Assembly (NCBI GenBank): GCA_021790425.1
Contig: JAJYEA010000013.1
Location: forward strand, 5,915-43,016
DNA from: Thermoplasmata archaeon
GTDB lineage: Archaea > Thermoplasmatota > Thermoplasmata > Lutacidiplasmatales > UBA184
Direction of reading: 5' to 3'
Length of the DNA: 37,102 bases
Positions within the stretch are counted from its first letter, which is position 1, and each line of letters opens with the position of its first letter. A program made the position numbers and the translations under genes. Positions 29,243-36,270 of this stretch are shown here, piece by piece. Under the pieces are notes generated by a model that was not told the DNA's origin, ran no database searches, and was given only the letters and a program-made list of their open reading frames with translations.

Positions 29243-30477
29243 GTTCCGCCTCCCCAACTCCGCAGGTACTCCGCCTGTGACGCGGTGAGTACATCAATGT
29301 TCGCCCCGTAGGTGCGGAGCGCGGCCCGGGCGACGAGCTCGTCGATCTCCGGGGGCACGGGGTAGACGGCCGGCGGGAGCTTCGACCCCTCGCGGAGGAG
29401 GTACTCCGCGGAGAGGGCCTGGAGCGAGAAGCTCATGTCCATGATCTCGGCCGGGTGCCCCTGGCCCGCCGCCAGGTTCACGAGCCGCCCCTCCGCGAGG
29501 AGGTAGGCCCGGCGGCCGTCCGCGAACCGGTACTCCTCCACCATGGGGCGCACCGGGCGATGCTCGACGGCGATGCCGCCGAGGTCCTTCTTGTTGATCT
29601 CGACGTCGAAGTGCCCCGAGTTCGCGAGGAGGCAGCCGTCCTTCAGGACCTTGAAGTGCTCCGTGCGGAGCACGTCCGCGCACCCCGTCACCGTGACGAC
29701 CAGGTCCGCGTGCGGGGCGGCGTCGATCATCTTCATCACGCGGAACCCCTCGAGCCGGGCCTCGACCGCCTTCGCGGGGTCGATCTCCGTGACGATGACG
29801 TCGGCCCCGAGGCCCCGGAGCCGGGAGGCCACGCCCTTCCCGCACCAGCCGTAGCCCGCGACGACCGCGGTCTTCCCGGCAATGGTGAGGTTGGTGGCGG
29901 TGAAGATCCCGTCCAGGGTGGACTGGCCGGTGCCGTAACGATTGTCGAAGAGGTGCTTCATGGTCGCGTCGTTCACGTCGATCGCGGGCCAGGGGAGCTT
30001 GCCGTCCTTCTCGAGGGCGCGCAGCCGGACCACCCCCGTGGTGGTCTCCTCCGTGCTCCCGCGGACGCGGGCCGAGCGCTTGACCATCTCCACCACGAGG
30101 TCCGCCCCGTCGTCGATGATGAGGTCGGGCTTGTGGTCGATCATGGCCTCGATGCCGTGCGCGTAGTCCTGGAGGGACTCGCCCTTCTTCGCGAGCGTCG
30201 GGAGGCCCTGCTGGTTCAGGTAGGCGACCACCTCGTCGTCCGTGGTGAGGGGGTTCGAGGCGGCCATGTGCACGTCCCCGCCGGCGGCCTTGAGCGTCAG
30301 CGCGAGGGCCGCGGTCTTCGCCTCGACGTGGAGGACGAGGGAGAGCCGGAGCCCGGTGAAGGGCTTCTCGCGCTCCATGCGGGCGCGTACCTCCTCGAGG
30401 ATGCCCATGTGGGTGCGGACCCACTCGACCTTGGCCTTCCCGGCCAGCACCTGGCGCTCAACCGAGTCCGCCGACAA
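29239..30477 (-). CDS. ahcY: S-adenosylhomocysteine hydrolase (adenosylhomocysteinase)
   Basis: Splits S-adenosylhomocysteine to homocysteine and adenosine, or the related inosyl compound in some archaea, using bound NAD. The 412-residue product has HVEAKTAALALTLKAAGGDV, NPLTTDDEVVAYL, DDGADLV, the substrate/NAD segment LFDNRYGTGQSTLDGI and the NAD Rossmann motif VVAGYGWCGKGVASRLRG. It ends shortly after the IDELVARAALRTYG segment, without the lysine-tyrosine tail of many bacterial and eukaryotic forms, which is usual for archaea. It overlaps SDO1 by 20 bases and gcvH by 4, so this is an operon. Confidence 0.95.
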   Translation of the reverse strand: MSADSVERQVLAGKAKVEWVRTHMGILEEVRARMEREKPFTGLRLSLVLHVEAKTAALALTLKAAGGDVHMAASNPLTTDDEVVAYLNQQGLPTLAKKGESLQDYAHGIEAMIDHKPDLIIDDGADLVVEMVKRSARVRGSTEETTTGVVRLRALEKDGKLPWPAIDVNDATMKHLFDNRYGTGQSTLDGIFTATNLTIAGKTAVVAGYGWCGKGVASRLRGLGADVIVTEIDPAKAVEARLEGFRVMKMIDAAPHADLVVTVTGCADVLRTEHFKVLKDGCLLANSGHFDVEINKKDLGGIAVEHRPVRPMVEEYRFADGRRAYLLAEGRLVNLAAGQGHPAEIMDMSFSLQALSAEYLLREGSKLPPAVYPVPPEIDELVARAALRTYGANIDVLTASQAEYLRSWGGGT

Positions 30478-31162
30478 ACGTCACCTCCACCTGTCCCTTG
30501 GTCTTCGCCCGCAGGCGTTCCTGGAGATCGGTCTGGGCGCCGCCGGGGATGTTGACCGTCCCCGTCCAGCTCCCGTCCGCCCCCCAGTCCTCCTCGACGA
30601 TCTTGCCGAGGGCCTTGATGTCGCCGATGATCTTGGGATAGAGCGCCGCCTTGGTGTGGACGCGGACCTTGACGTGCTCCAGCCGGATGGGCATGATGGG
30701 ACGGAGCTTGTCGAGGGCGTCGGCCGCGAGGCCCTCCACGTCGCGGAAGGGGTCCACGTGGAACTTGGCCTCCTCCAGCGCCGCCGAGATGCGCATCGGC
30801 GGGTGGGGCGCGCCCGTCTGCGGATTGATGGCGTTGCGGGCGATGTAGTCCACGACCTGCCGGCGCTTCTCCTCGGTCATGGCGCGCCGCTGCTCGGTCG
30901 TGACCTGGACCTCGCCCTCGCGGATGATGATCTTCGCGATCGCGAAGACGTCGGTCGTCTGGAACTGCTTCAGGAGGAACTCGTCGGAGATCTTGTCCCC
31001 CTTCTTCGCGTCCTTGTAGATGTGGTCCTGCGCGAGACGCTCGGTGAGGTCGAGGTCCTTCCCGGCCCTGATGTCGGGGACGGCCGCGGGATCGACGAGG
31101 ACCTCGAAGTGGCTGCCGCCCCGCACGAGGCGGGCCACAACGGCGTCCTCCGCCTGGACCAT
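30458..31162 (-). CDS. sdo1: Ribosome maturation protein SDO1 (SBDS family)
   Basis: Releases eIF6 from the large subunit in eukaryotes and is thought to act in late 50S maturation in archaea. The 234-residue product has the N-terminal SBDS domain (VVARLVRGGSHFEVLVDPAA; LDLTERLAQDHIYKDAKKGD), the helical middle with RRAMTEEKRRQVVDYIARNA and HPPMRISAALEEAKF, and a ferredoxin-like C-terminal domain. It follows psmA by zero bases and overlaps ahcY by 20 bases. psmA-SDO1 pairing is ancient; exosome genes that usually come next are absent. Confidence 0.94.
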   Translation of the reverse strand: MVQAEDAVVARLVRGGSHFEVLVDPAAVPDIRAGKDLDLTERLAQDHIYKDAKKGDKISDEFLLKQFQTTDVFAIAKIIIREGEVQVTTEQRRAMTEEKRRQVVDYIARNAINPQTGAPHPPMRISAALEEAKFHVDPFRDVEGLAADALDKLRPIMPIRLEHVKVRVHTKAALYPKIIGDIKALGKIVEEDWGADGSWTGTVNIPGGAQTDLQERLRAKTKGQVEVTFVGGLG

Positions 31163-31909
31163 CTATCCTTTGGTCGGCTTCGCCTGCGAGGGCAGGCGGG
31201 CCACGTACTTCGCGATCTCGTCCGCGGGGAGCCGGCGGAAGCCGCTCTCCGTGTCGATCGTGCAGATCTCGACCGAGGAAAGGTTCCCGGGTTCCTCCAT
31301 CGACTGCTGGAGTCCCTCGAGGGCCAGAAGGATCGCCTCGTCCGCCTCCATGCCGACGCGGTAGCGCTGCTCGAAGAGCTCCATCACCGGGGCGCGGTTG
31401 CCGCCGATCGAGGAGGCCTTGAAGGAGGTCAGCGAGCCGGAGGGGTCGGTCTCGAAGAGGTGGATCCCGGTGTCGTCACATCCCCCGATGAGGAGGGCCG
31501 TGCCGAAGGGGCGGACGCCCCCGAACTGGGTGTACTGCTGCTTGTAGTCGCAGACGGCCCGGACCAGCATCTCGAGGCTGATGGGCTCGTTGTAGGTGAC
31601 GCGGTTGATCTGGCTGGTCAGGCGGGCGTAGTCCACGAGGACCCGGGCGTCGGCGACGAGCCCCGCGGTCGCGGCTCCGATGTGGTCGTCCACCTTGTGG
31701 ATCTTCTCCACCGAGGAGGACTCCGCGAGCTTCGGGTTCGCGATCCGCCGGTCCGCTACGAGGACGACCCCGTCCTTGTAGACGACGCCGGCCGTGGCCG
31801 TGCCGCGGCGCACCGACTCGCGCGCGTACTCCACCTGGAACAACCGTCCGTCAGGAGAGAAGACTGTAATCGCTCGGTCATACGCCATCTGGCCGGGTTG
31901 CATCTCCAC
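31163..31909 (-). CDS. psmA: Proteasome subunit alpha
   Basis: Structural ring subunit of the 20S proteasome. The 248-residue product starts with the family motif QMAYDRAITVFSPDGRLFQ (about residues 7-25), followed by VEYARESVRRGTATAGV, the DRRIANPKLAESSSVEKIHK pattern and the conserved GGVRPFGTALLIGGCD. The start is a GTG at 31909, since a strong Shine-Dalgarno GAGGTGAT lies 5 bases upstream; the ATG at 31903 is an alternative. The catalytic beta subunit is not in the window. It opens an operon of six minus-strand genes. Confidence 0.95.
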   Translation of the reverse strand: MEMQPGQMAYDRAITVFSPDGRLFQVEYARESVRRGTATAGVVYKDGVVLVADRRIANPKLAESSSVEKIHKVDDHIGAATAGLVADARVLVDYARLTSQINRVTYNEPISLEMLVRAVCDYKQQYTQFGGVRPFGTALLIGGCDDTGIHLFETDPSGSLTSFKASSIGGNRAPVMELFEQRYRVGMEADEAILLALEGLQQSMEEPGNLSSVEICTIDTESGFRRLPADEIAKYVARLPSQAKPTKG

Positions 31910-31950
31910 CTTACATCACCTCGACTCGTGCGCGGAGGAGATGAGTCGGA

Positions 31951-31960
31951 CCTAATAAGG
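31951..31960 (-). promoter_or_regulatory. TATA-like element of the psmA operon
   Basis: The minus strand reads CCTTATTAGG, an imperfect palindrome centred about 46 bases before the psmA GTG. Transcription near 31930 would leave a 20-base leader containing the GAGGTGAT ribosome-binding sequence. Confidence 0.5.
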
Positions 31961-31981
31961 AGTGCCCACGGGCGGAGCGCG

Positions 31982-32977
31982 TCACGGTCCCGAAGGGTGG
32001 AGGGGACGCCCGCCCGATGGCGGAGGGGGGGCCCGGCCGTCCGGCCGGAGCTGGAGCGCGGGGAGCGCCCCGGAGCCGGCGAAGTCGCGACGCGCCGCGA
32101 TCGCGGTCTTCCCCGCGAGCGTCCGCGCGACCCGCCCCTTCCGGGGGGCCGGGGCTCCCTGGATGAGGGGGTGGAGGAAGAGGAGACCGTACTTGGGGGG
32201 CGGACCCCCCTCGCGAAGGTGGGCGAAGAACGCCCGCTCCGAGCCCAGCACCTGGACGGTGCTCGCGGGCATGCGGGCCAGGCGCTCGAGGCCCCCGGCC
32301 TTGGCGACCATCCGGGCGGCCAGCAGCGGGCCGAGCACGAGCGACAGGTTGGGGTAGTGGGCCGAGGCCTCCGCCTCCACTCCCTTCTCCATCGCGTCGC
32401 GGGCCTTGCGGAGGTCGAGGTAGAGGGTGGCGAGGGCCGCCCGGCCGGCCTCGACCGGGGAGGCGCTCCCCGCGCCGTCGGCCATCTCCCGCGCGACCTT
32501 CCCGGGCGCGGCCCCGATGCGGTCCAATGCCGCCGGGTCCTCGTCCATCCACCAGTTGACCAGCCGCTCGCCGAGGAGGTTCAGGGCCGACTCCATGTCC
32601 TCGATGGACCGGACGGCCTCCACGGTGGTGATCGAAGGGTCCCGCGCTCCCGCCAGCCGTTCAACGCCGTGCTCGAGCAGGATCTCCCGCTCCCACGAGG
32701 GGTCGATGCCGTAGTCCCGGGAGGACATCCGGGGAAGGAACCCCTCCGCGGGCTCGAGCCCCAGCGGGCGGAGGCGGACGTCCCGGGAGGTGAGGGGGGA
32801 ACGGCCCTCGCGGCGCAGGGTCTCCACGAGGTCGCGTTCCTCCGCACAGATCGCGCCGGACTCCCGGAGCCGCCACCGCTCGCGGATCACCGCGGGGTCG
32901 GTCGGGAAGGGACGGAGGGCCACGACGCGGCCGGCGTCGACCGCGAAGGCCCCGAACCAGCGGGTGACGATCTCCAT
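31982..32977 (-). CDS. nop5: Nop5 (Nop56/58-like) C/D box sRNP protein
   Basis: Core protein of archaeal C/D box sRNPs that guide 2'-O-methylation, where it bridges fibrillarin and L7Ae-bound sRNA. The 331-residue product has a diverged N-terminal domain, a coiled-coil-like middle and a clear NOP domain: YPNLSLVLGPLLAARMVAKA (about residues 208-227), RMPASTVQVLGSERAFFAHL, and the K-turn-binding GLLFLHPLIQGAPAPRKGRV. The tail is short and Pro/Gly-rich without the usual long Lys/Glu C-terminus. No fibrillarin gene is adjacent, although the two often pair. Its start overlaps the SDR stop (TGATG). Confidence 0.88.
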   Translation of the reverse strand: MEIVTRWFGAFAVDAGRVVALRPFPTDPAVIRERWRLRESGAICAEERDLVETLRREGRSPLTSRDVRLRPLGLEPAEGFLPRMSSRDYGIDPSWEREILLEHGVERLAGARDPSITTVEAVRSIEDMESALNLLGERLVNWWMDEDPAALDRIGAAPGKVAREMADGAGSASPVEAGRAALATLYLDLRKARDAMEKGVEAEASAHYPNLSLVLGPLLAARMVAKAGGLERLARMPASTVQVLGSERAFFAHLREGGPPPKYGLLFLHPLIQGAPAPRKGRVARTLAGKTAIAARRDFAGSGALPALQLRPDGRAPPPPSGGRPLHPSGP

Positions 32978-33720
32978 CAGTCCATCCTCAGCCCGCCATT
33001 GACGTGGATGGCCGTGCCCGTGAGGTAGCTTCCGCGCGGGGACGCGAGGAAGGCGATGGCCTCGGCGATGTCCTCGGGCGTTCCCACGCGACCGAGGGGG
33101 ATCGACCGCTCCCGCGCCGCCCGCACGTCCGGGGTGTCCCCGGCGAGGATGGCGGTGTCGATCGAGCCCGGGACCACGACGTTCACCGTGATCGTGGGGG
33201 CCAGCTCGCGCGCGAGCGACTTCGCGAGCCCGAGGAGCCCCGCCTTGCTGGCGGCGTAGTCCGCCCCGTGGGCGGAGCCGTTGTAGGCGAGGATGCTCGA
33301 GACGAAGACGATGCGGGCCCGCGGCGCCTTCCGGAGGAGCGGGAGGAGCTCCCGGGTGAGGAGGTAGGGCCCCCAGAGGTTCGTCATGAGCGTGAAGAGG
33401 AACTCCTCCTCGTCGAGATCGTCCACGGACCGCCGCGGGTACTCCCCCGCGTTGTGGACGAGGACCTCGAGCGAGGGGAACCGGGCCCCGACCTGCTGGA
33501 CGAGGGCCTCCACCTCCTTCTTCATGGTGAGGTCGGCGGCCACGGGGAAGGCCCGGGCCCCGCCCGACGCAAGCTCCTGGACGAGCGCCTCGGCCTCCTC
33601 CTTGTGGGAGCGGTAGTGGACGGCGACCTCGTCCCCCCGGAGCCCGAGGAGCCTCGCGGTCGCGCGTCCGATGCCGGTGCCTGCCCCCGTGACCAGGGCG
33701 TGGTCCCCGCTGGGTTCCAT
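32977..33720 (-). CDS. Short-chain dehydrogenase/reductase (FabG-like)
   Basis: NAD(P)-dependent oxidoreductase of 247 residues. It has the cofactor motif TGAGTGIGRATA (about residues 11-22), NAG at 90-92, the catalytic Ser144 region FVSSILAYNGSAHGADYAAS with Tyr and Lys in YAASKAG, and the C-terminal VNVVVPGSIDTAI and LTGTAIHVNGG typical of FabG-like enzymes. The natural substrate cannot be read from the sequence. A basic residue in the HYRSHKEE region after beta 2 suggests NADPH use. It is divergent from the PKD gene and precedes nop5 on the same strand. Confidence 0.88.
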   Translation of the reverse strand: MEPSGDHALVTGAGTGIGRATARLLGLRGDEVAVHYRSHKEEAEALVQELASGGARAFPVAADLTMKKEVEALVQQVGARFPSLEVLVHNAGEYPRRSVDDLDEEEFLFTLMTNLWGPYLLTRELLPLLRKAPRARIVFVSSILAYNGSAHGADYAASKAGLLGLAKSLARELAPTITVNVVVPGSIDTAILAGDTPDVRAARERSIPLGRVGTPEDIAEAIAFLASPRGSYLTGTAIHVNGGLRMD

Positions 33721-33778
33721 GCCCGACCGAATCCCCGGGGCCTCTTGAGGTGTAGGTTAGGCCAATTCCCCTAGCGGA

Positions 33779-33786
33779 TTATATAT
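33779..33786. promoter_or_regulatory. TATA box between the SDR and PKD genes
   Basis: TTATATAT is centred about 21-24 bases before the GTG pair at 33804/33807, so the plus-strand mRNA is likely leaderless. The symmetric core could also direct the minus-strand SDR gene with a leader of about 37 bases. Confidence 0.6.
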
Positions 33787-33803
33787 TTCGACTTCTTGGC
33801 TCC

Positions 33804-36206
33804 GTGGTGGGCCATAGCGTGGGGGAGTCCGTCACGGGCGAGTCTCGCCGGCATCGTTTCCATGCCGTGACGCGCCGGTTCCTTAACGGGCTGGACGATC
33901 ACTCGGAACCGATCCGGCAGACGCTCGTCCTCGGCATGGTCGGGCTGGTCCTCTTCTCGAGCTACGGGCTCTTCGTCCCGTCCTCGCTCCGGTGCGCGCT
34001 TCCGGGCGAGGTAGGGTGCCCGGGCGGGGTCCTCGGGGGACCCCGCATCGTGCACGCGGCGGGGAGCCAGTGGTTCGACATCACGGCCTACGACTACGGC
34101 TTCTGGATCGTGGACACCGTCTCGGGACAGAACGAGTCGAACTCCTGGAACCTCTACGAGGGATACACGATCAACGTCAATGCGACGAGCCTGCCCCCCG
34201 ACTCCTCCGTGGGAGGGGTGAACATGCACGGGATCGGCATCTCGATCTCCGGCGCGGGGACCGTGATGAACCTCGGCGCCCCCGTCGGCTCCTGGGCCTC
34301 GGCGATCTTCACCGCCCCTACCTCCCCCTCGAGCGGGAACGAGATCTACTGCACGATCTACTGCGGTCCGGGCCACTCCTCGCAATACGCCAACGTCGTG
34401 AACGTCGTGGCCCCCCCGATCCTCCCGATCGCGAAGGCCACCGCGACGCCGACCAGCGGGAACTCCCCGTTGACCGTGACCTTCAGCGGCAGTGCCACCA
34501 GCGGGACCCCTCCCTACACCTACTCCTGGAGCTACGGGGACGGCTCCGCGGTGAGCACCGCCCAGAACCCCGTGCACGTCTACAACAGCTCGGGCACCTA
34601 CGCGGCCAAGCTCACGGTGACCGACTCCGCGTCCCAGGTGGGGGCCGCGAGCGTGTCCATCACCGTCACCTCCCCCTCGCCCGTCTCGGCCTCGGCGCAG
34701 GGCACGCCCACGACCGGGTCCGCCCCGCTCACCGTGGCGTTCTCCGGGTCGGGGAGCGGCGGGAGCCCGCCCTACACCTACGCCTGGGCCTTCGGGGACG
34801 GGAGCCTCGGGAGCGGGGCGTCGGCCTCGCACACCTACACGACCGCCGGGTCGTATACCGCCGTGCTCACGGTCTCGGACAGCGCGGGAGGGTCGGCCAC
34901 GGCGAACGTCGCCATCACCGTCACCGGCCCGGCTCCCCCCCTCTCCGTGAACGCGACCGCGAGCCCCTCGTCCGGGGTGGTCCCCCTGACGGTCACGCTG
35001 ACCGCGGTCACCTCGCAGGGCACGGCCCCCTACACCGCGACGTGGAAATTCGGGGACGGCACCTCGGGGACCGGCATGAGCGTCACCCACGTCTACAGCA
35101 CGGCGGGTTCCTACCTCCCCTCCGTCACGGTGACGGACTCGAAGGGGCGCGTGGGGACCGCTTCGACCTCCGTCTCGGCGCAGAGCAACGGCACCGGGCC
35201 TCCCCCGCCCCTCGTCGTCATCGTGACGGCGAACCCCACGCTGGGCGGCACGCCCCTCGCCGTGAACGCCTCGGCGTCGATCTCCGGCGGCACCGGCACC
35301 TACTCGTCGATCCTCTGGAACTTCGGGGACGGGGCGACGGGGTCGGGGAACCCGGTCTCCCACCGCTACACCACCGGCGGCACCTTCTCCCTCTCCGTCA
35401 CGGTGACCGACTCCAAGGGGACGTCGTCGTCCAATTCCACGGTCGTCACCGCGGTCGGCCTCCACCTGATCGCCAACGTGACCCCCACGGTGGGGGACGC
35501 CCCCTACAACGTCACGGGGGCCGCCTCGGTCTACGGCGGCACCGGGCCCTACACGGCCGTGACGTGGGACTGGGGCGACGGGACCACCTCCCAGGGGACC
35601 TCGCTGAACCACACCTACGGCCCGTCGGCCACCGGCTCCCTCACGGTGACCGCATCGGTGACGGACCAGGCGGGCGAGACGGCCTCCCAGGTGCTCTACG
35701 TCCTGGTCGATCCCCCGCTGGCGGTGAACCTGACCGTGAACCTCTCCTCGCACGCCGCCCCCTCCAAGGCGAGCTTCCGCGCCGTCCTCTCGGGAGGAAC
35801 GGGCATCTACTCCTCGAGCCTCTTCTGGAACTTCAGCGACAACGCGACCACCCGGGGGCCGACGACCGAGTCGTACACCTACAACCGGTCGGGAAGCTAC
35901 CTGGTGACCGTGGAGGCGAACGACTCCTCGGGGGCGATCGCCTCCGCCCACCTGTGGGTTAACGTCACTCCCCGGGGTCCCGGGAACACGACCCAGACGG
36001 TTCCCACGTCCGCCACCCCTCCGTCCTGGCTCGGGAACGGCATCGGGGACCCGTCGGACACCAGCCTCGCGCTCCTCCTCGCCATGTCCCTCACCGTGCT
36101 GACCCTCGTCTGGAGAGGCCCCAAGAAGCCGGCCGCGTCCGGCAAGGACGGCGCCGCGTCCCCCTCGGGGCGCCCCGGCGCCACACTGAGGTCGATCCCG
36201 CCGTGA
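33804..36206 (+). CDS. Membrane-anchored protein with CuA-like cupredoxin domain and six PKD domains
   Basis: The 800-residue product has a cytosolic N-terminus (1-37), a membrane helix (about 38-58), and an outer domain (about 88-202) that resembles the soluble domain of cytochrome oxidase subunit II: GVNMHGIGIS with His142, and EIYCTIYCGPGHSSQ with Cys183, Cys187, His191 and Gln194. The spacing C-x3-C-x3-H-x2 is that of CuA sites, but Gln replaces the usual Met ligand. Six PKD repeats follow (about 205-740), each with a W-x-[FYW]-G-D-G/S-D core and H-x-Y. A C-terminal helix (about 752-771) and basic tail anchor it. It could be a copper-binding surface protein. The GTG at 33807 is an alternative start. 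Confidence 0.8.
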   Translation: MVGHSVGESVTGESRRHRFHAVTRRFLNGLDDHSEPIRQTLVLGMVGLVLFSSYGLFVPSSLRCALPGEVGCPGGVLGGPRIVHAAGSQWFDITAYDYGFWIVDTVSGQNESNSWNLYEGYTINVNATSLPPDSSVGGVNMHGIGISISGAGTVMNLGAPVGSWASAIFTAPTSPSSGNEIYCTIYCGPGHSSQYANVVNVVAPPILPIAKATATPTSGNSPLTVTFSGSATSGTPPYTYSWSYGDGSAVSTAQNPVHVYNSSGTYAAKLTVTDSASQVGAASVSITVTSPSPVSASAQGTPTTGSAPLTVAFSGSGSGGSPPYTYAWAFGDGSLGSGASASHTYTTAGSYTAVLTVSDSAGGSATANVAITVTGPAPPLSVNATASPSSGVVPLTVTLTAVTSQGTAPYTATWKFGDGTSGTGMSVTHVYSTAGSYLPSVTVTDSKGRVGTASTSVSAQSNGTGPPPPLVVIVTANPTLGGTPLAVNASASISGGTGTYSSILWNFGDGATGSGNPVSHRYTTGGTFSLSVTVTDSKGTSSSNSTVVTAVGLHLIANVTPTVGDAPYNVTGAASVYGGTGPYTAVTWDWGDGTTSQGTSLNHTYGPSATGSLTVTASVTDQAGETASQVLYVLVDPPLAVNLTVNLSSHAAPSKASFRAVLSGGTGIYSSSLFWNFSDNATTRGPTTESYTYNRSGSYLVTVEANDSSGAIASAHLWVNVTPRGPGNTTQTVPTSATPPSWLGNGIGDPSDTSLALLLAMSLTVLTLVWRGPKKPAASGKDGAASPSGRPGATLRSIPP

Positions 36207-36270
36207 TCGGCCGGTCGGCACGGTCCGGCATCGTGCTTCCCGCCCGAAAGGGCCCGGGGGCGGTCCGCCG
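36207..36270 (+). other. Short gap between the PKD gene and the next membrane-protein gene
   Basis: The 64 bases are GC-rich with no TATA-like element, so the downstream gene is probably transcribed with the PKD gene. Confidence 0.5.

Noticed and set aside
30242-33028. Plus-strand open frame of 928 codons over ahcY, SDO1, psmA and nop5
   Set aside because: It is antisense to four well-recognised genes and has low-complexity composition.
33804-36206. Canonical cytochrome c oxidase subunit II
   Set aside because: Only the cupredoxin-like part matches. The Met ligand is replaced by Gln, only one N-terminal helix is present rather than the usual two, and most of the protein is PKD repeats. No oxidase subunit I is in the window.
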